Source: a bacterium (GTDB taxonomy: Bacteria; Myxococcota; UBA727; JAUIJE01). From it: a DNA stretch of 64,000 nt. The notes under the pieces were generated by a model. The model made no database searches. It had not been told where the DNA came from and saw only the letters and a program-made list of their open reading frames with translations. Location: NCBI GenBank assembly GCA_030431455.1, contig JAUIJE010000006.1, positions 124,001 to 188,000 on the forward strand, written 5' to 3'. Positions 29,636-38,147 of this stretch are shown piece by piece. Within the stretch, counting starts at the first letter, position 1; every line of letters starts with the position of its first letter. The translations under genes and the position numbers were made by a program.

Positions 29636-30886
29636 TCAGTCGTCGCTCTTCTCGGCTTCGCGGGTGGTGCGCACCCACTCCTGTTGCTTTTTGCCGCCCC
29701 GGGCGAACAACACCTTCCACACCACAAACACCGGCGCCCAGCCCAGCGTCCACAGACCGCGGAAAAAGCCGAGCCCGCTGAGGGCCACGCCGCGCAACAC
29801 GTACAGCACGATCGAGGCCAAGCCCGCGAGCCACAACCACAATGTCACTTGACCCGAGACCTCGCGGAGCATGCCGGCCACGTGGGCCTCGCCGGCGAGG
29901 GCAAAGCCGGCGAAAAGCCGCACCGCTTCGACCCCCACCCCGAGCCCCACCACCGCGGCCACCGTCGACAACGGCGGAATCAGCAGCTCCATGGCGAGAT
30001 CGAGCTTGACCAACTGGAAGGTGCGCAAATATCCGCCCAGGAGCTTTGGCACCTTGTCGAGGGCGAGCTGGACCCGTCCGCCCTCCCAACGTTTGCGTTG
30101 GCTCACCGCCTCCTTGGCCGTGCTCACCATCTCACCGTACACCGCGGTCTCGTGGGCATAGGCGACCCGCACCCCGGCGAGGGCGAGGTCGGCGGCGAAC
30201 TCCACGTCCTCCACCAGCCCGTAGGCTTGGTGCCGGTGTTGTTCGAGGAGCCGGCGGGAAAAGCACATCCCGTTGCCGCGCAACACCGCGGACACCCCGA
30301 GGTTCTCTCGGGCCGAGGCCCGCACTTCACAGATCGCGGCCATGGAGATGGACATCAGGCGCGTCCGCCACGATGCATCGACATTGGCGACCCGGTACTC
30401 CGCCTGGGCGCAGATTTCGCCGCGGCCCAGGCAGGCGGCAAACGCGCGCAGGATGTTGGGCTTGACCTGGGTGTCCGCGTCCACGATGACAAACGCGTCG
30501 GTGCGGCCCTCCTCCATCAACCGATCGAAGGCGTGCTCGAGGGCGTAGCCCTTGCCGCGCAGCTCTTGGTTGTGCCGCACCATCACCCGGGCCCCCGCGG
30601 ATTCGGCCGCGGCCGCGGTGCCGTCGCTGCAGTTGTCCGCCACCACCACCACGTCGTAGCGATTCTGTGGATAGTCGACGACGCCGCGGAGGTTCTCCAC
30701 CGTGCCCGCGATGCCGAGCTCTTCGTTGTGGGCCGGCACCACAAACGTGAAATGCACGGGGGCATCGTCGGGCAGGGGGCGGGACCGACGCCAGGACAGC
30801 ACCGCCAACAGACCAAGATAGAACGACCAAGGGAGCCCGACGACCATCAACCCCAACGAAGCAAACAGCAGGACGGAGTCGATCAC
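29636..30886 (-). CDS. membrane glycosyltransferase, GT2 family
   Basis: 416 residues. One N-terminal membrane helix, a GT-A domain (FTFVVPAHNEELGIAGTVENL, DADTQVKPN as DxD near 129, LVEDVEFAADL near 213 and QRKRWEGGR near 252), and three C-terminal helices. QxxRW plus ED marks a processive or lipid-linked sugar transferase. It is the last gene of the minus-strand EPS operon and starts at GTG 30886, overlapping the polymerase stop by 4 bases. It likely adds one sugar of the repeat unit. Confidence 0.88.
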   Translation of the reverse strand: MIDSVLLFASLGLMVVGLPWSFYLGLLAVLSWRRSRPLPDDAPVHFTFVVPAHNEELGIAGTVENLRGVVDYPQNRYDVVVVADNCSDGTAAAAESAGARVMVRHNQELRGKGYALEHAFDRLMEEGRTDAFVIVDADTQVKPNILRAFAACLGRGEICAQAEYRVANVDASWRTRLMSISMAAICEVRASARENLGVSAVLRGNGMCFSRRLLEQHRHQAYGLVEDVEFAADLALAGVRVAYAHETAVYGEMVSTAKEAVSQRKRWEGGRVQLALDKVPKLLGGYLRTFQLVKLDLAMELLIPPLSTVAAVVGLGVGVEAVRLFAGFALAGEAHVAGMLREVSGQVTLWLWLAGLASIVLYVLRGVALSGLGFFRGLWTLGWAPVFVVWKVLFARGGKKQQEWVRTTREAEKSDD

Positions 30887-32379
30887 GCGGCGGTCTCCTC
30901 GAGGTCAAAGGTGCCCCGGACCCGGGCGAGCACCGAGACGTGGGCACACAGGGCCCCCATCAACACCGAGCCGAGCAGGGACTGCAGTCCCATGTCGCCA
31001 AAACACTGGGCGAGGTAGCAGGTCATGCAGCCCAACGCGGCGACGCACAAAAGCCGCTCTCCGGGGCGTTCGCACCGCAGCAGGGTGCGGGCGATGGTGA
31101 AGGCGAACACCGCGAAGAACAGCCAGATGGGGGTCGAGAACAAGATGCCCCCGATGCCCATCAGGCCCAGGACCGAGTTGTGGGGCACGAAGCGGTAGGC
31201 CTCGAACACGTGACTGATGTCGGGCATGTGCACCGCCTCGACGTATTCGTGGCCGAAGCCGGAGCCGAGCACGGGGTTTTGGCGGTAGGTGGCGACGAGG
31301 TTGTAGTTCTCGATCACCCGTGACTGGGATGAGCCGTCGGACCCCTCGGACACGGTGCGGAGCGATTGCACCGGGGAGGCCCACGACGCGTTGCTGTTCC
31401 ACGCGGCCGCGACGTAGAGCAAGGCCACCGGCACCGCGGCGATGCCGAGGAGGTGGATGCGGCGGCGCACCACCCGGTCGACGACAAAGTAGAGCGCGAT
31501 GCAGCCCAAGGCGAGCCCGACAAACGCGATGCGGCGGTTGTTGACCACCACAAAGAAGAACACGATCAATGTATAGGGAACGAAGAGCGCGAGCACCCGC
31601 AGCCGGGGCCGGGTGATCATGGTGTAGATCGCCACCAACAGCGCGGTGCACATCAGGATCGAGTCGCTGTGGGTCATCACGTAGTTGCCGCTGCCCGCGC
31701 CCTGGTAGGGGCCGATGACCCCGGAGTGAAAAATCGTCGCCCAATAAAAGATGCCCACCAGCGAGCGGATCAACGCCGCCCCGAGAATGGCCAACACCAG
31801 CGAGGTCGCGGTGCGGGTGGAGAAGACGTGCACCATGATCAGGGCAAACGCGCACAAGGTGATGAAGGGGCGAATCTGCAACAGGGACAAGCGGGTGTCG
31901 CCCCCCCGGGCCGCCCCCCACACCTCGAGGAACAGCCACATCAAGAGCGCGATGAACGCCGCGGTGATCAGGGGGTCACGGGAGGTGGTGGCGGTGGTGC
32001 GGTTTTTGACACGAAGCCAGCCGACCCCGGCGAACACCAACAGGATGGCCTCGACCCCCATCAGCTTGCCCCCGGGCAGGCCGAGGGTCTTTTCGAAGGT
32101 GTCGTACATGAAGCGGCCGGCCTGGGTCAGCGGGCTGTCGAACAGGCCCATGCCCGGCCGCTCGCCGATGTTGTCGACGACGATGGCGGCGAAGAAGAGC
32201 ACCACCATGAGGGTGTCGAGCCGGGCCCGGCTCGCCATCGCCACCAGGATGATGAGCACCGCGGGGACGAAGCCGATGAAGACGTTGCCGGTGACGAGGA
32301 CCAACGCCACCGAGACCACCGCGAACACCGCCACGAGGGCGAGGTAGGCAACCGGACGGTCTTGGGTGACAGGGGCCAA
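30883..32379 (-). CDS. O-antigen ligase/polymerase family (Wzy-like) membrane protein
   Basis: 498 residues with about ten hydrophobic helices and a large extracytoplasmic loop (about 305-405) containing SSQSRVIENYNLVATYRQNP and GSGFGHEYVEAVH, typical of Wzy/WaaL proteins (loop with Arg and His). It would join the lipid-linked repeat units made by this operon, or ligate the chain. TTG 32379 is the only start codon that keeps the first helix; GTG 32334 is inside that helix. It starts 23 bases after the Wzz-type gene and overlaps the GT2 gene. Confidence 0.83.
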   Translation of the reverse strand: MAPVTQDRPVAYLALVAVFAVVSVALVLVTGNVFIGFVPAVLIILVAMASRARLDTLMVVLFFAAIVVDNIGERPGMGLFDSPLTQAGRFMYDTFEKTLGLPGGKLMGVEAILLVFAGVGWLRVKNRTTATTSRDPLITAAFIALLMWLFLEVWGAARGGDTRLSLLQIRPFITLCAFALIMVHVFSTRTATSLVLAILGAALIRSLVGIFYWATIFHSGVIGPYQGAGSGNYVMTHSDSILMCTALLVAIYTMITRPRLRVLALFVPYTLIVFFFVVVNNRRIAFVGLALGCIALYFVVDRVVRRRIHLLGIAAVPVALLYVAAAWNSNASWASPVQSLRTVSEGSDGSSQSRVIENYNLVATYRQNPVLGSGFGHEYVEAVHMPDISHVFEAYRFVPHNSVLGLMGIGGILFSTPIWLFFAVFAFTIARTLLRCERPGERLLCVAALGCMTCYLAQCFGDMGLQSLLGSVLMGALCAHVSVLARVRGTFDLEETAA

Positions 32380-32402
32380 TGGTACTGTGAGGAGGCTGCG
32401 GG

Positions 32403-33908
32403 TTAGATTTGAAGATCGGTGTCGGACGAGCGGGGCACAAGCCCGAGCACGGGCACGCCGGTGGCGACCTCCACCTGCCAAGGTTCGAACACGCGGCGCG
32501 ACCACACGTCCCGGCCCACCGCGGCGAAGAACGCCACGATGAGGGCGAGCACAAAGCCGCCGCCGAGCACGAGGGGCTTTTTCGGTTTGACCGCTTTGCG
32601 GGGGAGCAGCGGGGGCAATGTGACGCGGTAGCGGTACTGGAATGCGCGCTCGGCCACGTCGACCTCGATGCGGGCCTCGGCCAGGCGCTCGACCAACGTG
32701 TTGTGCGACGACACCGTCGACCACAGCTCACGAAACTGGGCCGCGGTCTCGGGGTCGTCGAGGTCTACCCGGCTGTCCTCGGCCGCGGCCTGCACGCTCA
32801 CCGGCACCTGCACCGTCTCGTACAGGTCTTGGCTGCTCGACGAGCCGGACTTGGCCTCGCGCTTGAGCCGGGTCAGCTCCCGCTCGAACTGCGCTTCCTC
32901 TCGCTTGAGAAAGCCCAGCTCCTGCGGCGGTCGCGAGCGCTCCTCGACGGTGCGCACCGCGGCTTGGAAATCGGGGTGGGCGGGCCCGAGGCTTTGCCGC
33001 AGGGCGGCGAGGGTGGCCTCCGCCTCCTCGCGTTTGCGGTTGTACTCGACCTCGAGGCGTTCGATCGCGCTGCGGGTCTCTTCGAGGTTCTTTTCGAGTT
33101 CGTTCTTGCGGGCCACGCTCACCGCACTTTTTTTGCGGGGGGCGGTGACGCCCTTCTTTTTTACCTGCACCGTCTTCATCACCGTCTTGGTCTTTTTCTC
33201 CGAGCCGGTCTTTTGGTGCAGAAAGGTCGTGACCTGCTCGGTGGCTTCCTCGACGCGCTGGCGGGACTCTTCGACCTTCTCCGACAACAGCCGCACCGTC
33301 TCGTTGACCTCGCCGAGCTCGGCCTCTTTGCGCGCCCGCAAGAACCGGCGCTTGGCCACCTCGGCGATCTGCACCGCGTCGACCCGGTCGTGCCACTCGA
33401 CGCGAATCACCACGACGTCGCCCTCGACGTACGGCATCAACCGGTCGGCGAGGGTGTGCAAGATGACCTCGTGCAGATCCTCGCGGCTCATCTCCCCGAA
33501 CACCGCGGCGAAGATGTCGTCCTTGAGCGAGCGCACCGTGCCCCGGGTCTCGGGCCAACGATCGATGAGGTTGGCCTCGGAGATGATGCCGGAGAGGTTC
33601 TCCCGGGAGTTGATGAGCTCGACCGCGTGCCGGGTGCCCGGTGCCTTGAGGCTGCCCGAGCGCGACTGGGAGACCAGCGCGGTGATGAGATAACTCTCCT
33701 GGGTGAGGATGCGGGTCTCGACCCGGTAGGTGCTCTTCATCACCATCAGCGCGGCGATGACGAGCACAAACGTAAACGTCGCCACCAACGCGAACAGCCG
33801 CCGGTGCCGGCCGAGGGCGCCAAAGCAGAACAGCACCAACTGCCAAAGTCGCTGCACGTCATCGAGTTCGCCGGGGGCACGGCCGGTGGCGGGCATCGGG
33901 CCGCTCAT
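32403..33908 (-). CDS. Wzz/GumC-type polysaccharide co-polymerase without kinase domain
   Basis: 501 residues. Membrane helices near residues 36-58 and 455-475 bracket a long periplasmic region: a Wzz head (TYRVETRILTQESYL, ENLSGIISEANLIDRWP) and two long coiled-coil arms (about 155-215 and 240-330), with a Lys-rich turn between them (VKKKGVTAPRKKS). After the second helix only about 30 residues remain, so the cytoplasmic BY-kinase domain found in Wzc is absent. It sets chain length or couples polymerisation to export through Wza. Its stop precedes the polymerase gene; its ATG overlaps the receiver gene. Confidence 0.88.
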   Translation of the reverse strand: MSGPMPATGRAPGELDDVQRLWQLVLFCFGALGRHRRLFALVATFTFVLVIAALMVMKSTYRVETRILTQESYLITALVSQSRSGSLKAPGTRHAVELINSRENLSGIISEANLIDRWPETRGTVRSLKDDIFAAVFGEMSREDLHEVILHTLADRLMPYVEGDVVVIRVEWHDRVDAVQIAEVAKRRFLRARKEAELGEVNETVRLLSEKVEESRQRVEEATEQVTTFLHQKTGSEKKTKTVMKTVQVKKKGVTAPRKKSAVSVARKNELEKNLEETRSAIERLEVEYNRKREEAEATLAALRQSLGPAHPDFQAAVRTVEERSRPPQELGFLKREEAQFERELTRLKREAKSGSSSSQDLYETVQVPVSVQAAAEDSRVDLDDPETAAQFRELWSTVSSHNTLVERLAEARIEVDVAERAFQYRYRVTLPPLLPRKAVKPKKPLVLGGGFVLALIVAFFAAVGRDVWSRRVFEPWQVEVATGVPVLGLVPRSSDTDLQI

Positions 33909-34282
33909 GAGGTGAGCTCCAGCATCCGCTTGACCTTGGCCAAGAGGCGCTTTTTGTTGAACGGCTTCTCGAGATAGCCGTCCGCGCCCACGTCGATGGC
34001 CCGGGCGTGGTCCTCGAGCTCGGTGCGGGCGCTGACCACCAACACCGGCAGGTCGCGGGTGGACTCGGTCTTGCGGAGCTGGGCGATGAACTCGAAGCCG
34101 CTCACCCCGGGGAGCGCGAGGTCGACGAGGAACAGGTCGGGCATGGCCCCTTTTTCGATCTCGTCGATGGCGGTCTCGGCCCGGGAGAAGGTGCGCACGT
34201 TGGCGTCCAGCGACCGCCGCAGCATCTGCTCGACGAGCGTGGCGAGCTCGTTGTCGTCCTCGATCACATATATCTCGGTCAT
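33905..34282 (-). CDS. receiver-only response regulator
   Basis: 125 residues comprising one REC domain: acidic pair in YVIEDDNELA, phosphoacceptor Asp in LFLVDLALPGVSG near residue 52, Ser in VLVVSARTELEDH and the Lys in GYLEKPFNKK near 105. There is no output domain. Lying between the small membrane protein and the Wzz gene, with overlaps on both sides, it is most likely a phosphorylation-controlled partner of the EPS machine. The kinase might be the GAF hybrid at 27713-29464, though that one carries its own receiver. Confidence 0.9.
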   Translation of the reverse strand: MTEIYVIEDDNELATLVEQMLRRSLDANVRTFSRAETAIDEIEKGAMPDLFLVDLALPGVSGFEFIAQLRKTESTRDLPVLVVSARTELEDHARAIDVGADGYLEKPFNKKRLLAKVKRMLELTS

Positions 34283-34461
34283 CAGAGCTTCTCCGCGATC
34301 ATGCCGCCGGCAAAGTAGAGGCCCACGCCATACACCGCGTTGAACGCGGCGCAAACGTACAAGGCCCGCTTGAGCGCGCGGCGCGGGTGCGGGGCCCGGG
34401 CCACGAGGAGGGGCACGAACAGCACACACAACACGATGCTCAACAGAAAAAGTGAAACCAT
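34282..34461 (-). CDS. 59-residue two-helix membrane peptide in the EPS operon
   Basis: A short reading frame fits exactly between two EPS genes. It starts at ATG 34461, 17 bases after the barrel-protein stop, and its TGA shares one base with the ATG of the receiver gene (TGATG), the usual sign of coupled translation. The product has a first helix (LFLLSIVLCVLFVPLLVA), a basic turn (RAPHPRRALKRA) and a second hydrophobic segment (YVCAAFNAVYGVGLYFAGG). No relative is recognised. It may steady the Wzz/Wzy complex or link it to the receiver protein. Confidence 0.65.
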   Translation of the reverse strand: MVSLFLLSIVLCVLFVPLLVARAPHPRRALKRALYVCAAFNAVYGVGLYFAGGMIAEKL

Positions 34462-34478
34462 TCCCGCGCGTCCTTCGC

Positions 34479-35945
34479 TCAGCCGAACAGGGTGCTGCGG
34501 GCGATAAGCCCGACGAAGACCGCCCCCCGCAGCGCGAAGTTATCGAGAACCGGCCAGTAGGGCCAACGGGCCGAGGCCGAGCCGGTGGCCCCCGCCCGAA
34601 CCGAGACACCGGGCGTGGCCTGCCAAATCAGCTGGGCCCGGGCCGCCCCCACGTGGTGCGACGCGCGCGGGTCGGGCAGCGGCTGCCACGGCGACAGCGA
34701 CGACACCGGGGCGAGCTCGACCTCGCCGGGCCGGGGCAGGGTCACGCCCGCCCGGCGATCGCCGAGCACCCACACCACCTGCGCGGCCTGCGCGTCGAGG
34801 ACCACGCTCAGCCGCGACGAGGCCCGGACCTGGGCGGTGACGGTGACGTCGAGGCGCTCGGTGAGCCCGCCGAGGAAGGCATCGTACTGGGGGTACAGGC
34901 CCGCGCTCAGGGTCACGCTGTCGCCGAGCGAGGTCGCGCTCCTCGTCGAGTAGTTGGCGGTGAGCTGCGCGATGGGGAACGCGGTGAGCCAGGTGTCGGT
35001 CTTGCGCAACATGTCGAACTGCGCGCCGGTGAGCACCCCGGTGCGCGACTGCACCGACCACAGCCGGGTCAGGCGGTAGTTGGCGTCGACCACCGCGGAG
35101 GTGGCGAAGAACTGGCGGTCGTCGAGGGTCCACACCGCTTGGGCATCAGCTTCGCCGGACAGGGTCAGGCGGCGGGTGAGGATGTGGTCGGTGCGCACAA
35201 ACGCGCGGGGTTGCATCTGGGGGGCGATGGACCCGGTGGGGTCGGACAGGGGCAGGCCGAGGGCTTGCCACAAAGGCAGGCCGGGGGTCTGGTCGGAGCC
35301 GCCGCCCCCGAGCCAGGCCACGCTCACCCCGGTGGTGCCGAAGGTGCGCCGGTCGAACTGTTTGGTCGCGGTGGTGCCGAGGTTGATGGCCAAATATGAG
35401 AACAGCCCCAACGTCTGGTCGAGGCCGGCGGGGGTGCCGAGGGACAGGGCCGCGTCGGCCACGTCGGAGGTCCCGCCTTGCAGGGACATGGTGGTGGAGA
35501 GCCGGAGGTCGCGGGCGGGGTTGCCGAGGTCGGCCTGGGTGGTGAGGTTGTGCTGGCCGAAGGGCGAGACCCCCAACAGGTAGCCGCGTGCAGAGACATT
35601 GCCATCGTAGCGCCCCACAAACGAGAAGTTGCGCTTGCGCTTTTGGTAGCTGAGGTAGGGGGCGATGGTGCCGTCGACGAAGGGGGCCGCGGGCAGGGTG
35701 ATGGCGGGGAGGTCTTCGTCGGCGAGGAAGAAGGGCCACACCAACGGACTGTCGAACTCGAGGGTGCCGCGGCCGTTGAGCTCGATTCCGGCCTCTAGGG
35801 CCTCGGCCCGGATGTTGCCCCGGTCGTCGGACAGGCCGCGCAGCTTTCCGTCCGCGATGCCCGCGGGGGCGGCGCGGCTGGGCACCGGGGACGCGCTCCC
35901 CGGACCGGCCGCGAGCAGGGTGCAGAGCACCCACGCCCCCGTCAT
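34479..35945 (-). CDS. outer-membrane beta-barrel protein of the EPS operon
   Basis: 488 residues with a signal sequence (VLCTLLAAGPGSASP). The rest alternates short amphipathic strands with aromatic ends (LSYQKRKRNFSFVGRYDGNV, LTTQADLGNPARDLRLSTTM, ARAQLIWQATPGVSVRAG) over the full length, which is the pattern of a barrel of 16-20 strands. Overlaps the Wza-like gene by 4 bases. Comparable barrel genes sit in myxobacterial EPS loci. It could be the outer-membrane exit channel, since the Wza-like protein here is short and lacks the usual C-terminal helix. Confidence 0.65.
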   Translation of the reverse strand: MTGAWVLCTLLAAGPGSASPVPSRAAPAGIADGKLRGLSDDRGNIRAEALEAGIELNGRGTLEFDSPLVWPFFLADEDLPAITLPAAPFVDGTIAPYLSYQKRKRNFSFVGRYDGNVSARGYLLGVSPFGQHNLTTQADLGNPARDLRLSTTMSLQGGTSDVADAALSLGTPAGLDQTLGLFSYLAINLGTTATKQFDRRTFGTTGVSVAWLGGGGSDQTPGLPLWQALGLPLSDPTGSIAPQMQPRAFVRTDHILTRRLTLSGEADAQAVWTLDDRQFFATSAVVDANYRLTRLWSVQSRTGVLTGAQFDMLRKTDTWLTAFPIAQLTANYSTRSATSLGDSVTLSAGLYPQYDAFLGGLTERLDVTVTAQVRASSRLSVVLDAQAAQVVWVLGDRRAGVTLPRPGEVELAPVSSLSPWQPLPDPRASHHVGAARAQLIWQATPGVSVRAGATGSASARWPYWPVLDNFALRGAVFVGLIARSTLFG

Positions 35946-36544
35946 TCGACCACGATGATGTCCCCATCCACGAGGACGTAGGTCAGGCCTTTGCCTTGGC
36001 CCGACGTGAGCTGGGTGTAGGAAAAGCGCACCCGGGTCTGGCCCGGCCGGACCAAGAAGATGCGCTCTTTGCGCGCGAACTCGGTGGGGCCCCCGGCGCG
36101 GGCGAGCACGTCGAGGATCGTGTCTTCGGGCCGCAGCTCGACGCGGCCGGGATTGCGCACCTCGCCCACCAGCGTGACCGCGTGGGGGGTCTGGCTGAGC
36201 ACGGCCACGGTGACGCGGGGATCGCGCACGATCCCGTCGAGGCGTTTTTGGATGACCTTGGCCGCGGCCTCGGGGGTCAGGCCCACCACCGACACGTCCC
36301 CGATGAGGGGCAACGTGATGTTGCCGTCGGGGCGCACCAGCACGTCGCCGGTGAGCTCCTCTTGTTTCCAGATGGAGACCCGGAGGCTGTCGCCGGCCTG
36401 CAGGCGGTAGGGGGCGATCTTGTCCGCGTCATCGGCGAGCTCGTCGACCCACACGAAGGGGGCCTCGGTGGCGCACCCCGGGGACAGCCCCGCCGACAAT
36501 GCAACTGTACAGAGCAACGCGACGATGGGCCGAATACGCTTCAT
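35942..36544 (-). CDS. Wza-like polysaccharide export lipoprotein
   Basis: 200 residues: signal sequence with lipobox (ALSAGLSPGC), a poly_export domain (YRLQAGDSLRVSIWKQEELTG near 47, VRPDGNITLPLIGDVSVVG near 70) and one SLBB domain (AVTLVGEVRNPGRVEL near 122, VLARAGGPTEFARK). At 200 residues it lacks the C-terminal amphipathic helix by which E. coli Wza (about 380) crosses the outer membrane, so it probably needs the adjacent barrel protein. ATG 36544 overlaps the flippase stop by 4 bases. Confidence 0.9.
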   Translation of the reverse strand: MKRIRPIVALLCTVALSAGLSPGCATEAPFVWVDELADDADKIAPYRLQAGDSLRVSIWKQEELTGDVLVRPDGNITLPLIGDVSVVGLTPEAAAKVIQKRLDGIVRDPRVTVAVLSQTPHAVTLVGEVRNPGRVELRPEDTILDVLARAGGPTEFARKERIFLVRPGQTRVRFSYTQLTSGQGKGLTYVLVDGDIIVVE

Positions 36545-38064
36545 GACCTCCCCAGTCGGGCCATGACTTTCCTCCCGAGCGGGCCCAAAAACGGCAGCTG
36601 CCCGAGGAAAAAGGCGCCGAGCAGGAACGCTAGCACCTCGACGGGCACCGCCCAAAGGTCGAGTGGAAAAAGCACGAACACGTGCAGGCCCAAAAGGAGC
36701 GCGCCCAGGGTGGCGCACGAGCCGATGGTGACGAACAGGTGCTTGTCGACGCCGGCGCGGCCCAGGGCGTAGAGCATGAGCGCGGCCGCCACCAACTCCG
36801 AGAGCACCGACGTGGTCGCCGCGGCCAGGCCCCCGCCCCCCTCGCCGTACAGCGCCGCGAACCACGGGATGAAGAACACGTTGAGCACGGGGTTGAGCAC
36901 CAGACCGAACAACGAAATCTTGGTCACCGACCAGACCTTGTCGACCTGGACCAGGTGCATGGAGCCGAGCACGGCCATGTACGTGAGGGGAAACAAGAAC
37001 GAGAGCATGCGCAAGCTCGGCACCGCGTTCTCGTAGCGGTCGCCGAAGATGAGCGTGGTCCCGGATTCGGCGTGCAGCCAGAGCATGACCGTGACCAGCG
37101 AGCCGATGACCAGCGCGCCCCGCACCGCCGCGCGCATCACCCGGTTGAGCTCGTCACGGCTCGCCTGCCCGATGCGCGCGCCCATGGGCAGCACCACCGC
37201 GTTGAGCACCGGCAAAAACAGAATGCCCCCGAGGGCGAGGTTGGCCGCGGCCCCGTAGTACCCGACCTCCTTGTCGTCGGTCATCACCGACAGCATCTGC
37301 ACGTCGATGCGGTCATAGATGCGCGTGGCCACGAAGTTGACGAAGTAGGGCACGCTGCCGAGCAGAACCATTTTGGTCACGCCCAGATCGACGCGAAAAC
37401 GCAGCCTGAGCCGGCGCCGGGCCACCGCGAACAGCACCGGGGTCTGGATCGCTTCCCCGACGAGAAACCACACCGCCACCCAGCGCACGTCCCGGTAGAA
37501 CAACAGACAGCTGCCGATGCCGAGCCCCCACACGATCTTCGAGGCCACCCGGACCAGGGCGAGCTCGTCGACCTCGCCCTTGGCGTTGAGCAGCGCGGAG
37601 AACGTCTGGTTGGCGATGAGCGCGACCTGCCACCCGGCGAGGATGAAGCACAAGGTCATCTCCAGCCGGCCTTTTCCGATCAACCACAAGATCGGGAACA
37701 TCAGCCCGCAGAGCAGCACCGAGAGCACCGCCCGGACCAGGACCATGCCCCCGAAAAACTCGCTCGCGTGTTCGGTCCGGGTCGAGACCTCCTTGCCGAT
37801 GTAGTCCGCCACCCCCAGCGCGGTGAAGAGGTACAGCGCCTCACAGAATGCTTCTGCAAAATGAAACTGCCCGAAGGTGGCGGGCCCCAAGCTGCGGGGC
37901 AACCAAAACCGGATCACAAACGCCACCGTGAGGGTGGCGCCCATCGACAACATCAGCTTGGCCCCATTCTTCGCGGCCAAGCGGGTCTCGCGCTGGCTCG
38001 CCTGGGCCCCAGCGTCGTCCTCGGACGGCGCGGGGTCAGCGGGGGCAGGGGGCTCGGAGGTCAC
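36541..38064 (-). CDS. Wzx-type oligosaccharide flippase (MOP family)
   Basis: 507 residues with 12-14 hydrophobic helices. After an acidic, disordered start of about 30 residues, MLSMGATLTVAFVIRFWLPRSLGPATFGQF is typical of polysaccharide_synt / MATE-like flippases, and KEVSTRTEHASEFFGGMV is the usual first loop. It moves the undecaprenyl-linked repeat unit across the inner membrane. Second gene of the operon, 83 bases downstream of the priming transferase gene and overlapping wza by 4 bases. Confidence 0.9.
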   Translation of the reverse strand: MTSEPPAPADPAPSEDDAGAQASQRETRLAAKNGAKLMLSMGATLTVAFVIRFWLPRSLGPATFGQFHFAEAFCEALYLFTALGVADYIGKEVSTRTEHASEFFGGMVLVRAVLSVLLCGLMFPILWLIGKGRLEMTLCFILAGWQVALIANQTFSALLNAKGEVDELALVRVASKIVWGLGIGSCLLFYRDVRWVAVWFLVGEAIQTPVLFAVARRRLRLRFRVDLGVTKMVLLGSVPYFVNFVATRIYDRIDVQMLSVMTDDKEVGYYGAAANLALGGILFLPVLNAVVLPMGARIGQASRDELNRVMRAAVRGALVIGSLVTVMLWLHAESGTTLIFGDRYENAVPSLRMLSFLFPLTYMAVLGSMHLVQVDKVWSVTKISLFGLVLNPVLNVFFIPWFAALYGEGGGGLAAATTSVLSELVAAALMLYALGRAGVDKHLFVTIGSCATLGALLLGLHVFVLFPLDLWAVPVEVLAFLLGAFFLGQLPFLGPLGRKVMARLGRS

Positions 38065-38147
38065 GGGGGCACACCGTACCCTGTGCGGCGGGGGCCAGGC
38101 CCGCGGGCACAGAAACGTCTCAGGTTGTCGAGGACCGCCTGCTCAGC

